15,673 bases of DNA from Microcystis sp. T1-4 (GCF_000297435.1 NZ_CAIP01000232.1:1-15673); one strand, 5' to 3'; counted from the stretch's first letter, positions 1 through 7,490 are shown. The notes: generated by a model not told the origin, from the sequence alone. Numbers and translations are program-made.

Positions 1-138
1 GGGGGGCAGGGGGGGGAGAGTCCGGTCTCTGGATTCTTAATGGAGACATTGAGAATCTAAGGTGTCTCGTTGAACAAAGAATTTCCGATAGTGATAGGTC
101 AAGAATTCCCCGTCACAGGGTAGCTTGACGGTGGGAGT

Positions 139-201
139 ATGTCAATTCGACGATTAGATACGCGGGCAGCTGACTTAATTTCCCGAATATTTTCCGATTA
201 A
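139..201 (+). other. 20-codon orphan ORF in the left flank
   Basis: The first 213 bases hold no recognisable gene. They start with two G runs. The only readable item is a 20-codon ATG frame, MSIRRLDTRAADLISRIFSD, preceded by a purine-rich GGGAG close to the ATG. It ends just before the 3' end of the convergent DUF2301 gene. It could be chance, or the first residues of a lost gene cut short by a stop. No function is assigned. Confidence 0.15.
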
Positions 202-213
202 TCTCTGGAGAGT

Positions 214-843
214 TCAGGAATGGTTAAGATGTTCAAAGACCGATTTATCACCGATATCGTTGGGGAGAGGTTGGCTTAACTTTCCCAGGGCAAAGATAAC
301 GAATAAAGTCGCCCAGAGAATTAATAGCCCCTTTTCCCAATTTAAGGGCAATATCCCCAAAAGATGACCGAGTAAAAGGGTGGGAACTAGAGGGGTTAAA
401 AACTTGGTTTCTAGACGATTAAAACAAAAAGCTTCTTTGAAATAAATCCCCGTGAGACTAGCAAAAATAAAGCCCACACCCAATAAACTCACCGGATGGT
501 TATAGACAAATTCTAGGGGAGAAAGGTGAGAATAGAGACTGAAAATTAGGGAAGTAATCGCCCCGATTAGCCAAAAAACTTGCAGGAGACGATGGAGGGG
601 AATTAAATATATATGAATAGTCAATAAACTGATGCCTAACCCCAGACAAAAACCAATGTATAAAAGGTTAGTCAGGGGCAATAATTGCGGTCGAGTGAGA
701 ACTATAATTGTAGCGACAGCGAAACTAAAAGCCGCTAAATTTAACCCCAGACGGTAGAGACGCACGCCTAGGCGATCGCTATCCGTAATCGTAAACTCTC
801 CGAATTGACCTTGATAAACTCGATCGACAGCAGGGGAAGTCAT
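214..843 (-). CDS. DUF2301 family integral membrane protein
   Basis: This 209-residue protein resembles the DUF2301 family of cyanobacterial and plastid-lineage membrane proteins; its biochemical role is unknown. After a polar N-terminus of about 28 residues there are about six hydrophobic segments, near residues 30-48, 55-76, 80-103, 117-135, 147-165 and 168-187. Short loops and a polar tail complete it. It is therefore expected in a cell membrane (plasma or thylakoid; the sequence cannot tell which). The start is ATG at 843 with only a weak purine stretch upstream. It is transcribed away from thiO-thiG across a 226-bp AT-rich divergent spacer, so it is probably its own transcription unit. 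A HIP1 octamer at 772-779 lies inside the coding region. Family assignment is by overall sequence character, not by a catalytic motif. Confidence 0.75.
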   Translation of the reverse strand: MTSPAVDRVYQGQFGEFTITDSDRLGVRLYRLGLNLAAFSFAVATIIVLTRPQLLPLTNLLYIGFCLGLGISLLTIHIYLIPLHRLLQVFWLIGAITSLIFSLYSHLSPLEFVYNHPVSLLGVGFIFASLTGIYFKEAFCFNRLETKFLTPLVPTLLLGHLLGILPLNWEKGLLILWATLFVIFALGKLSQPLPNDIGDKSVFEHLNHS

Positions 844-987
844 TATGCTCTAAAGAAAAAGGGAAGCTTAGAAAAGATCGACTACAAATCATCTTAAGCT
901 TAAATTATGCCAGTAGCCCCACTTCTTCCCCCTCTCGGCTGACTAATTGCGAGTTTAGTAGTCAATCAAGCTAAAAATTATGATTAA

Positions 988-1016
988 TTGCGATAAAAAA
1001 ATATATATGTTATTTT
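988..1016 (+). promoter_or_regulatory. Candidate promoter for thiO-thiG
   Basis: TTGCGA (988-993) and TATTTT (1011-1016) are separated by 17 bp, each matching 4 of 6 bases of the sigma-70-type boxes. This would give a leader of about 65 nt before the ATG at 1088. The region is very AT-rich, so chance matches are likely. I see no TPP-riboswitch core (CUGAGA plus the conserved downstream element) in the leader. Confidence 0.3.
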
Positions 1017-1087
1017 ACTGCGTCTTTCTTGTTTTAACTTCTAATTCCTTGTCATTTCAGTAATTCTCTTTGGTGCCAGAGACTTTT

Positions 1088-3019
1088 ATGAACTCAACTA
1101 GCGAAATTTTGATCGTGGGCGGTGGTATCATCGGATTAGCGATCGCTGTCGATTTGCAATTGCGCGGGGCAAAAGTTACCCTCCTAGTTCGAGATATAGC
1201 TCAGGCCGCTAGTCGTGCGGCTGCGGGAATGTTAGCCCCCCATGCGGAAGGAATTCCCCCGAGTCCGTTTCTCGATCTTTGCCTGCAATCGCGCTGGCTA
1301 TATCCAGAATGGACTCGCAAAATCGAGGATTTAACGGGGATAAACACCGGTTACTATCCCTGTGGTATTCTTGCTCCCGTTTACGAGCTAGAGCAGCCCG
1401 TTACTACCGAGGAAGTGAATAAAATTTGGTTAGACAGCAATGCAGTTCATCTCTACCAACCCGGACTAGGTAAAGATGTGATCGGTGGTTGGTGGTATCC
1501 CGACGATGGACAAGTGGACAACCGGCAGCTAGTGACTGCGCTGCAACAAGCGGCCGAAAATTTAGGGGTAGAAATTCGCCAAGGCGTAGAAGTCCACGCC
1601 ATACAACAAAAGCAGGGAAAAGTCAAGAGTATTTATACTTCAATTGGGGAATTAGAAGCAAAAATTTACATTTTAGCGACGGGATCCTGGGCTAGTCAAC
1701 TTTTACCCCTCCCTATCCATCCCGTCAAAGGTCAAATGGCCGCGGTAAAAATGCCCCCTAACCAGACCTTAACTAGGGTTTTATTCGGTCCCCAAACCTA
1801 TCTGGTTCCCCGTCGCCATGGTCGTTTAATTATCGGGGCCACTTCCGAAACAGTGGCCTGGCAAACGGGTAATACACCCCAAGGACTGCAAACCCTTTTT
1901 GCGCGTGCTACCCGTCTCTATCCCCCTTTAGCTGACTGGGAAATCGAGGAAATTTGGTGGGGATTCCGTCCGGGTACAGCGGATGAATTGCCCATTTTAG
2001 GCCGCAGTAGCTGTGATAACCTGATTTTAGCCACCGGTCACTATCGTAATGGCATTTTACTCGCTCCTGTCACGGCTTCCTTGATTGCCGACCTGGTGAT
2101 TAATGACAAAGTTAATCCCATTTTGACCCATTTTCGCTGCGATCGCTTTAATCAACCATCACCCGTTACTATTCCACCTATGTCCTTAACTATTATTGAG
2201 AATAAACCGCAAGCGCTTTTATCGCCCCAGAATGATCGCCTCACCATTGCCGGGAAAACCTTTCACTCCCGCTTGATGACTGGGACTGGCAAATATGCCA
2301 ATCTGACCACTATGCAGGAAAGTATTACTGCCAGTGAATGTCAGATTGTCACAGTTGCCGTTAGACGAGTACAAACGAACGCACCCGGTCATGAGGGATT
2401 AGCAGAAGCGATTGATTGGTCGAAAATCTGGATGTTACCCAACACTGCCGGTTGTCAAACGGCCGAAGAAGCGGTTCGGGTGGCCCGTTTAGGGCGAGAA
2501 ATGGCCAAATTATTGGGACAGGAAGACAATAACTTTATTAAACTCGAAGTTATTCCCGATCCTAAATATTTATTACCCGATCCGATCGGAACTTTGCAAG
2601 CGGCTGAACAATTAGTTAAAGAAGGTTTTGCCGTACTGCCCTATATTAACGCCGATCCTCTCTTAGCCAAACGTTTAGAGGAGGCTGGCTGCGCGACGGT
2701 TATGCCCCTAGGATCGCCGATCGGGTCGGGACAGGGGCTGAAAAATGAGGCAAATATCGCAATTATCATCGAATCGGCCAAAATTCCCGTGGTGGTAGAT
2801 GCCGGGATCGGTACACCCTCAGAAGCAGCCCGGGCCATGGAAATGGGGGCCGATGCTTTATTAATTAACAGTGCGATCGCTATGGCGGCCAATCCGGTTA
2901 TGATGGCCCAAGCCATGGCAATGGCGACAAAAGCGGGACGTTTAGCCTATTTAGCGGGAAGAATGCCGATTAAGTCCTCTGCTAGTCCTAGTTCCCCCCT
3001 GACGGGAACGATCGCCTAA
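1088..3019 (+). CDS. thiO-thiG: Bifunctional glycine oxidase / thiazole synthase (ThiO-ThiG fusion)
   Basis: This 643-residue protein joins two thiamin thiazole-forming enzymes. Residues 1 to about 360 are ThiO, an FAD-dependent oxidase that converts glycine to dehydroglycine with O2. It shows the Rossmann dinucleotide motif GGGIIG at 11-16 and the C-terminal block GHYRNGILLAP typical of ThiO. Residues about 380 to 643 are ThiG, which condenses dehydroglycine, deoxyxylulose 5-phosphate and ThiS-thiocarboxylate into the thiazole phosphate. The motif FIKLEVIPD carries the imine-forming lysine (Lys485), and GIGTPSEAARAMEMGADA plus LINSAIA close the phosphate-binding end. A polar linker of about 20 residues separates the domains. 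The frame remains open to a TTG at 1070, but I chose the ATG at 1088 because it starts directly before the flavin fold. Such fusions are known in cyanobacteria. ThiS and ThiF are not in the window. Confidence 0.93.
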   Translation: MNSTSEILIVGGGIIGLAIAVDLQLRGAKVTLLVRDIAQAASRAAAGMLAPHAEGIPPSPFLDLCLQSRWLYPEWTRKIEDLTGINTGYYPCGILAPVYELEQPVTTEEVNKIWLDSNAVHLYQPGLGKDVIGGWWYPDDGQVDNRQLVTALQQAAENLGVEIRQGVEVHAIQQKQGKVKSIYTSIGELEAKIYILATGSWASQLLPLPIHPVKGQMAAVKMPPNQTLTRVLFGPQTYLVPRRHGRLIIGATSETVAWQTGNTPQGLQTLFARATRLYPPLADWEIEEIWWGFRPGTADELPILGRSSCDNLILATGHYRNGILLAPVTASLIADLVINDKVNPILTHFRCDRFNQPSPVTIPPMSLTIIENKPQALLSPQNDRLTIAGKTFHSRLMTGTGKYANLTTMQESITASECQIVTVAVRRVQTNAPGHEGLAEAIDWSKIWMLPNTAGCQTAEEAVRVARLGREMAKLLGQEDNNFIKLEVIPDPKYLLPDPIGTLQAAEQLVKEGFAVLPYINADPLLAKRLEEAGCATVMPLGSPIGSGQGLKNEANIAIIIESAKIPVVVDAGIGTPSEAARAMEMGADALLINSAIAMAANPVMMAQAMAMATKAGRLAYLAGRMPIKSSASPSSPLTGTIA

Positions 3020-3099
3020 CCGATTAAGCTAGGAATGGGCTGTTTTCAGCTATCGTGGGCATGGCCAGCAAAATTGACTAGAATAAAAGAGGTGGAATC

Positions 3100-3147
3100 A
3101 TGACTGAGAATCTGCCGGGCAATTACCGTCATGGCCGCCAATGCTGA
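3100..3147 (+). CDS. Possible 15-residue leader peptide
   Basis: An ATG at 3100 follows a good Shine-Dalgarno (GAGGTGG, ending 4 nt before it) and encodes MTENLPGNYRHGRQC before TGA at 3145. It lies in a different frame from, and overlaps, the earliest possible start (3131) of the next gene. It ends 34 nt before that gene's preferred ATG at 3182. The ribosome-binding site is better than that of the following gene, so it may be a translated upstream ORF. There is no other support. Confidence 0.22.
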   Translation: MTENLPGNYRHGRQC

Positions 3148-3181
3148 GACTACATTTTTTGATCAGCGAGGTATATTGGCG

Positions 3182-3520
3182 ATGATCACTAAAAATTCTT
3201 TATTATCAGGTTTGTTTCTGGGTCTGGGTTGGGTTTGCGTTAGCGGCAACCTAGTCGCAGCCCAATTGCCTATCAGCGAGCGTTGTTTAGCTGAGGCTGA
3301 ATCCTGCGCTTACCAAAAATATCCCCAATACAATCAGCAATTAGACTTTCGCACCAGTCCCCAAATCGAGCAGCGCCGACTGAACACGATCGACAATCAA
3401 TGCGGTAGCATTAATGCCTCTCGTTGTCATAATCTGCGTCCGCAGGTGCAAGAGCTACAGGAAACTCCCACCCTGCAGCAATTGCGGGAACAACAAATTA
3501 GAATCATCGAAACCCGTTAA
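3182..3520 (+). CDS. Small secreted four-cysteine protein, unknown function
   Basis: I do not recognise this 112-residue protein. It begins with a clear signal peptide: a Lys near the N-terminus, a hydrophobic core at about residues 7-22, and a likely signal-peptidase I site after VAA at residue 27. The mature part of about 85 residues is Gln/Arg-rich. It has four cysteines in two close pairs, Cys35/Cys42 (C-X6-C) and Cys74/Cys82 (C-X7-C), which suggests two disulfides or a metal site in the periplasm or outside the cell. The open frame reaches 3131, but that longer start would bury the signal peptide behind 17 polar residues. ATG 3182 also has a GCGAGG stretch about 10 nt upstream. It lies 162 bp downstream of thiO-thiG and converges on tolC. 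Confidence 0.6.
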   Translation: MITKNSLLSGLFLGLGWVCVSGNLVAAQLPISERCLAEAESCAYQKYPQYNQQLDFRTSPQIEQRRLNTIDNQCGSINASRCHNLRPQVQELQETPTLQQLREQQIRIIETR

Positions 3521-3524
3521 AATA

Positions 3525-3546
3525 GGGGAGATTTGGCTATCTCCCC
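3525..3546. terminator. Hairpin between convergent genes, likely bidirectional terminator
   Basis: GGGGAGAT (3525-3532) and ATCTCCCC (3539-3546) form a perfect 8-bp stem with a 6-nt loop. It lies 4 bp after the secreted-protein stop and about 30 bp from the tolC stop. There is no long T run on either side, so efficiency is uncertain. Confidence 0.55.
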
Positions 3547-3574
3547 CCACACCACACCTCGATAAATCCCACAA

Positions 3575-5110
3575 TTAACGCACTTCAAACAAACGATTAT
3601 CCGGTAAATTACTAATCGCTCGCTGGAGACTATTCAAGGATCTATTGTAATCGACGATCGCCTGTAGATAACGGCTTCTGGCATCGGTTAAATCCCGTTG
3701 GGAGTTGATCACATCCGTTTGGGTTCCCACACCCGCCTGAAAGCGTAACCGGGCTAATCGCAGACTTTCCGTGGCCGATTCAATGCTTTTTTGCGAGGTT
3801 TTGATGTTTTCTTGGTTAGAAATCAAACTATAGTAGGATTCCTCCACCTGAAGGCGGATTTCATTGCGACGGAGGGAGAATTCCGTATCGGCGCGATCGA
3901 TATTCCTTTCCGCTTGACGGGCGCGAGCAAAAGCACGACCACCATCAAAGAAAGTCCAACGAATCCGGCCGCCGACGCTAAAACCATCGCCAAAACCAGC
4001 AGCATCACTGAGATCGTTGAGGACATTATACTCGCCCAAAAGGTCCACTTGAGGAATCACCGCCGAAATAGCGATCGAGCGGTCTTCTGCGCTAATTTCC
4101 CTCTGTAAGAGTTGTTGTTCTAATTCCGCACGATTTTTATAGGCTAAAACAATACTATCATCAAGACTTAAGCCCCAAGTTCCCGCCTCGCGAATCTCAT
4201 CGGCAGCGGTTAACTCGATGTGCTGACCGACACTCAATACCTGTGCCAGTCGCCGTCGGGAAATACGCTGGTTAGAAATCGCCCGGGTTAAGTCTTGGTT
4301 AGCGTTGGCCAGGTCAACTTCCGCCTGTAGGACAGCAAATCGGGTTCCTAGTCCAGCTTGCTCCAATAATTGTGCATCGCGTAAACTTTGACTAGCATCT
4401 TCGATCGATGCTTGGGCGATCGCAACTTGGGCATCACCCCTCTGCAATTCATAATAGGCATCGGTGGCATCAAAACGAGTTTGTTCCGAGACTCGTTCCA
4501 CCTCTAATTCCTGTTGCCGGATGACTTTTTGGGCCCTTTTGATCTGGGCTGCCCGTTCACCCCCTGTATAAACCCCATAGACGATGCGAACACTACCCTG
4601 AAAGTTGGTACTATCTTCGGGTGTAACTGCTGGGATTCCCTGTTGACGAGCTAACTCATTCTGTCTTTGGGCAGCTGCCGATTGATCTTGACTGAGACTG
4701 GTTTCCGCTTGGGCCGTGGGTAATAAGGCCGCCTGTTGTTCCTTTAATTGGGCGCGAGCGATTTCTAAATCGACCCGGGCTGTCTGTAAGGTCTGATTAT
4801 TTTTTAAAGCTAATTCGATCGCTTGATTTAAGGTGATCGGTTGTACTACCCTAATATTCACCTCATCCGGTTTGGTGGGAAAAATCAGGGGATTGCCACT
4901 AGGATTAAGATAATTAGGGGCCTTGGGATCCGCTTCCGTGGTTGCCGGTGCCGCCGATGGACCGGGTAATTGAGAAACTGGATTGGCAGCAGGTTGGGGT
5001 TTCTTCAATAAATCGGCAGCGGACTGAGTTTGTGCCTTAACCGAGGATTCAGCCAAGAAAACCAACCCAAGCACCGCACTCACGGTAATACCATAACGCA
5101 AGAGCAACAT
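3575..5110 (-). CDS. tolC: TolC-family outer-membrane efflux channel
   Basis: This protein of about 511 residues belongs to the TolC/outer membrane efflux protein family, the trimeric channel that completes RND, MFS or type I export systems across the outer membrane. From the chosen ATG it has a signal peptide (hydrophobic core after Arg5, likely cut in SVKA|QTQ). A Pro/Ala-rich spacer of about 60 residues follows. Then come two OEP repeats, one starting at ITLNQAIELALKNN and the other at LSLDDSIVLAYKNR. Each is rich in long amphipathic helices (Ala/Gln/Arg heptads) that build the periplasmic tunnel. The frame stays open to 5158, but that extra N-terminus is encoded by AGTAAAC-type repeat DNA and would precede the signal peptide, so I prefer 5110. 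From memory, the Synechocystis homologue is slr1270, next to a ggt gene; here ggt is the next minus-strand gene upstream. Confidence 0.88.
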   Translation of the reverse strand: MLLLRYGITVSAVLGLVFLAESSVKAQTQSAADLLKKPQPAANPVSQLPGPSAAPATTEADPKAPNYLNPSGNPLIFPTKPDEVNIRVVQPITLNQAIELALKNNQTLQTARVDLEIARAQLKEQQAALLPTAQAETSLSQDQSAAAQRQNELARQQGIPAVTPEDSTNFQGSVRIVYGVYTGGERAAQIKRAQKVIRQQELEVERVSEQTRFDATDAYYELQRGDAQVAIAQASIEDASQSLRDAQLLEQAGLGTRFAVLQAEVDLANANQDLTRAISNQRISRRRLAQVLSVGQHIELTAADEIREAGTWGLSLDDSIVLAYKNRAELEQQLLQREISAEDRSIAISAVIPQVDLLGEYNVLNDLSDAAGFGDGFSVGGRIRWTFFDGGRAFARARQAERNIDRADTEFSLRRNEIRLQVEESYYSLISNQENIKTSQKSIESATESLRLARLRFQAGVGTQTDVINSQRDLTDARSRYLQAIVDYNRSLNSLQRAISNLPDNRLFEVR

Positions 5111-5241
5111 GAGTATCTCGAAAGTAAACAGTAAACGATAAGAAGTAAACAAGCTCACACCACTATGTTGGCCGATTACTAATTACCGATAGTAACACGG
5201 GAGCATGAAAGCCACCGTCTTTTAAGCACCAGCTAAAATGA

Positions 5242-5301
5242 GATTCGATTGATTTTGAACGGGACATCAAAACAGCATTAGATTTAGCCCAATACTTATA
5301 G
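5242..5301 (+). pseudogene. C-terminal remnant of a Gp49/HigB-like toxin
   Basis: The frame opens after TGA (5239-5241) and reads 19 codons, DSIDFERDIKTALDLAQYL, to TAG at 5299. The pattern resembles the extreme C-terminus of phage-derived Gp49-like (COG3657) toxins, which usually end in ...RDI..A..LA..L immediately upstream of an antitoxin of the type that follows here. No start codon and no upstream toxin domain are visible between 5159 and 5241, so only the tail survives. Its stop overlaps the Shine-Dalgarno (AGGAG, 5300-5304) of the antitoxin, which is the spacing of an intact operon. The stretch is short, so the call rests on context as much as on similarity. Confidence 0.5.
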
Positions 5302-5311
5302 GAGTTTCTCT

Positions 5312-5603
5312 ATGGCTACAATTCAGACTTATCCTTGGGATGCAGCAGATCATTTGAAAACAAAAGAAGATATCGCTGCTTATCTGGAAGCTGCCCTCGA
5401 AGATGGCGATCCTAGCTTAGTAGTGGCAGCATTAGGCGATATTGCTCGTTCTCAAGGGATGACTCATATTGCTCACCAGACGGGTTTGGGACGGGAGAGT
5501 CTTTATAAATCTTTGTCGAATCGGGGTAATCGGTGAGTTTGCTACAGTTCTTAAGGTTTTGCAAGCACTTGGGTTACGCCTGCAAGTTGTACCCATTATC
5601 TAG
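5312..5603 (+). pseudogene. Frameshifted addiction-module antidote protein (COG3636 / HigA-like)
   Basis: The first 74 codons (ATG 5312 to TGA 5534) match the addiction-module antidote family, with the opening YPWDAADHLKTKEDIAAYLEA-type region and an HTH segment ending HQTGLGRESLYKSLS. Family members normally continue GNPEF-TVLKVLQALGL.L. Here that missing C-terminus is present but shifted by one base: from 5535 the next frame reads EFATVLKVLQALGLRLQVVP and stops with TAG at 5601. Removing one base near 5531-5534 would restore a protein of about 96 residues. The antitoxin is thus interrupted just after the HTH, and its toxin partner is only a stub, so the locus is probably dead. A sequencing error or tolerated truncation is possible. 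The Shine-Dalgarno AGGAG at 5300-5304 is intact. The final TAG is completed by the inserted element that begins at 5602. Confidence 0.8.
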
Positions 5604-5845
5604 GGTGTGCTGAAAAAGTTTGTTGGTGGGGTTAAGCAGTCAGAAGTCAGAAGTCAGGAGTCAGTAACCGGTCGTCGGGAGTTTCAGGCTTTGTTGCCCT
5701 CTCTTTTTGTACTGTTTTATGTACTATAAGAGGGATAATGCAAGGTTTTTGAGAGTCCCAATCCGATTTTCGCAGCATGAACATCGGACTTTAACAGGTC
5801 AAAAGCCTTATTTTAAAAGGGTTTTACCATTATTCAGCAAACCCT
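5602..5845. mobile_element. MITE-like element, copy 1 (244 bp)
   Basis: The left end AGGGTGTGCTGAAAAAG (from 5602) and the right end TTATTCAGCAAACCCT (to 5845) are imperfect terminal inverted repeats. The element is flanked by a perfect 4-bp duplication ATCT (5598-5601 and 5846-5849). There is no transposase frame, so it is non-autonomous. The interior holds a heptamer repeat and two hairpins (CCCTCT 5697-5702 with AGAGGG 5729-5734; TCCGAT 5762-5767 with ATCGGA 5783-5788). It is inserted between the convergent antitoxin remnant and the gamma-glutamyltransferase gene. A related copy with nearly the same ends lies at 12523-12700. The parent insertion sequence is not in the window. Confidence 0.75.
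5637..5664. repeat. Heptamer short tandem repeat inside the MITE
   Basis: There are four tandem 7-mers: CAGTCAG, AAGTCAG, AAGTCAG and GAGTCAG. This is the short-tandem-repeat type frequent in cyanobacterial intergenic DNA. Its position inside copy 1 only suggests later expansion within, or insertion into, the element. Confidence 0.75.
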
Positions 5846-5847
5846 AT

Positions 5848-7392
5848 CTAAAAATGCCCCATCACTAATCCTACCCCCTCCCGACGCGGATCGCCCGTAG
5901 CGGTTAACTCCCCCCAATCATTCACTGCCACCCCATGCACACCCCCAAAAAACATATTTTGTTCTTGCCACCGGGATACTTGAGTATTTGCGGGTAAAAC
6001 CAGATTTTCGAGCAGATTTTCCCGATCTTCTAGGGGTTCAATTCCTAATTGTTGATTTTCCCAATGTATGCGCGAGGCCCCGATCGCATCGGCTAAAGAT
6101 TGCCGAAAATCGATTAAATTACTAATAACCTGCAAAATAGCGGTGCGAATGCGATTGGAACCCCCAGAACCGAGAACAAATCGCGGCTTTCCTTCCTCTA
6201 AAATCATCGTCGGCGACATCATTGAGGATAAACGACGATCAACGGGCCAATTGTGAAAACCAAAGGGATTTAAGTCCGCTTCCCCGATCATATTATTGAG
6301 CATAATTCCCGTCCCCGGCACGGTATAAGCTGATCCTTCGCCGTTGGAAAAGGTGGCACTGGCGGCATTACCTTCCCCATCGATAATGCTAATATGGGTG
6401 GTACTGCCCCATTTATTGGCATATTTGCCTAAAAATTGCGGCGAGAGGAACTGCTCTGCGATTCCCTCCTGATGGATAAAATCATCGTAGCCTTGAACCC
6501 GCGCTTGATTGGTTAAGGCCATCACTTCCGTTAAAATTTGCAGATGTTTGGCTCCTAGAGGCTCTAAAGCCGATAAATTGACTGTTTCCAGTAATTTTAG
6601 CGCAAAAGCCAGGAGAATTCCTCCAGAACTAGGAGGCGGATTGGTCAGTATTTCGTACCCGCGATATTGGGTTTTTAGGGGTTTTCTCTCAAGGACTTGG
6701 TAATGACTTAAATCCTCTAGGGTAAGATAACCTCCCTCCTGCATATCCTTGGCGATTTGGTGGGCGATTTCTCCCTCATAAAAGTCTTTTACGCCTTTTT
6801 TGCTTAATTCCTCTAAGGTGTTGGCCAAATCCCTCATCACACAGCGATCGCCAGCTTGGAGGAGTTTTCCTTGGGGAGCATAGACTTTTAAACCCTCTCG
6901 ATCTTTGAGCAGGATCGAAGCGAGTAAACCCAGGCAAAAGCCGTTATATTGGCTCAAAATGTAGCCTTGTCGAGCATATTCGATCGCTGGTTCTGCTACC
7001 ACGGCAAAGGGCAATTTTCCCAGTTTTTTCTGTACTGTTTCCAGTCCCCGTAATGCCCCGGTCGTAGCGATCGCACCTCGGCCAATGTGAAAATCTTGAC
7101 TAGCACCCCCAAAATCGATCGCCACTGGGTAAAAGTCGATCTTTGTCAAGGGTTTTTTAGATTTGGGAGTTTGACAAAAAAAATCAAAAAGGGTATTGAC
7201 TTTTTCCTTGGTATGTGCTAGTAAAAAACCGCCGCCCCCCGCCGAAGCGAGGGTGAATTCGACCACGAAAGCCGCTAAAATCGAGCCAACAATCCCATCG
7301 AAGGCATTGCCGCCCATTTCTAAGATTAATTGTCCAGCTTCGGCAGTTTTTGGATGTCCTGCGGCGATAGCGCCCTTGCTTTTGCCAGTCAC
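5848..7392 (-). CDS. ggt: Gamma-glutamyltransferase family protein (signal-less)
   Basis: This 514-residue Ntn-hydrolase cleaves or transfers the gamma-glutamyl group of glutathione and related peptides. The N-terminal family signature GAIAAGHPKTAEAG and GGNAFDGIVGSILA opens the large subunit. The autoprocessing site is GSTTHISIID: the first Thr (Thr331) is the predicted nucleophile and new N-terminus of a small subunit of about 184 residues, followed by the usual GSGGSNRIRTA substrate-loop region. The start is GTG at 7392, because an in-frame TGA lies 9 nt upstream and the next Met falls inside the conserved fold. No signal peptide is present, unlike many bacterial GGTs, so a cytoplasmic enzyme is likely. 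Upstream DNA is a heptamer repeat tract. Its TAG stop (5848-5850) overlaps the target duplication of the MITE. From memory, Synechocystis has ggt (slr1269) beside its tolC. Confidence 0.9.
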   Translation of the reverse strand: MTGKSKGAIAAGHPKTAEAGQLILEMGGNAFDGIVGSILAAFVVEFTLASAGGGGFLLAHTKEKVNTLFDFFCQTPKSKKPLTKIDFYPVAIDFGGASQDFHIGRGAIATTGALRGLETVQKKLGKLPFAVVAEPAIEYARQGYILSQYNGFCLGLLASILLKDREGLKVYAPQGKLLQAGDRCVMRDLANTLEELSKKGVKDFYEGEIAHQIAKDMQEGGYLTLEDLSHYQVLERKPLKTQYRGYEILTNPPPSSGGILLAFALKLLETVNLSALEPLGAKHLQILTEVMALTNQARVQGYDDFIHQEGIAEQFLSPQFLGKYANKWGSTTHISIIDGEGNAASATFSNGEGSAYTVPGTGIMLNNMIGEADLNPFGFHNWPVDRRLSSMMSPTMILEEGKPRFVLGSGGSNRIRTAILQVISNLIDFRQSLADAIGASRIHWENQQLGIEPLEDRENLLENLVLPANTQVSRWQEQNMFFGGVHGVAVNDWGELTATGDPRREGVGLVMGHF

Positions 7393-7399
7393 GATGATT

Positions 7400-7490
7400 C
7401 AGTTATCAGTAAACAGTAAACAGTTATCAGTGGTTAGTGGAAATTATGAATTATCAATTATGAATTATGAATTGGCAAGTGGGGAAGTGG
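7400..7490. repeat. Heptamer short tandem repeat tract (two motifs)
   Basis: Thirteen consecutive 7-mers lie between ggt and lpxD. Positions 7400-7441 read CAGTTAT, CAGTAAA, CAGTAAA, CAGTTAT, CAGTGGT, TAGTGGA. Positions 7442-7476 read AATTATG, AATTATC, AATTATG, AATTATG, AATTGGC. Two degenerate G-rich units follow. The tract starts 8 bp upstream of the ggt start codon, so it occupies the place where the ggt promoter or leader should be. No TIRs are visible. Confidence 0.8.

Noticed and set aside
139..201. MSIRRLDTRAADLISRIFSD as the N-terminus of a GNAT-like gene
   Set aside because: Only 20 residues before a stop; no acetyltransferase motif follows in any frame, so I list it only as an orphan ORF.
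1489..1695. 68-codon frame inside ThiO
   Set aside because: It lies wholly within the ThiO domain in another frame with Arg/Ser-rich composition typical of a shadow.
3791..4108. Plus-strand 105-codon frame inside tolC
   Set aside because: It is antisense to the conserved second OEP repeat, and its translation has no recognisable fold.
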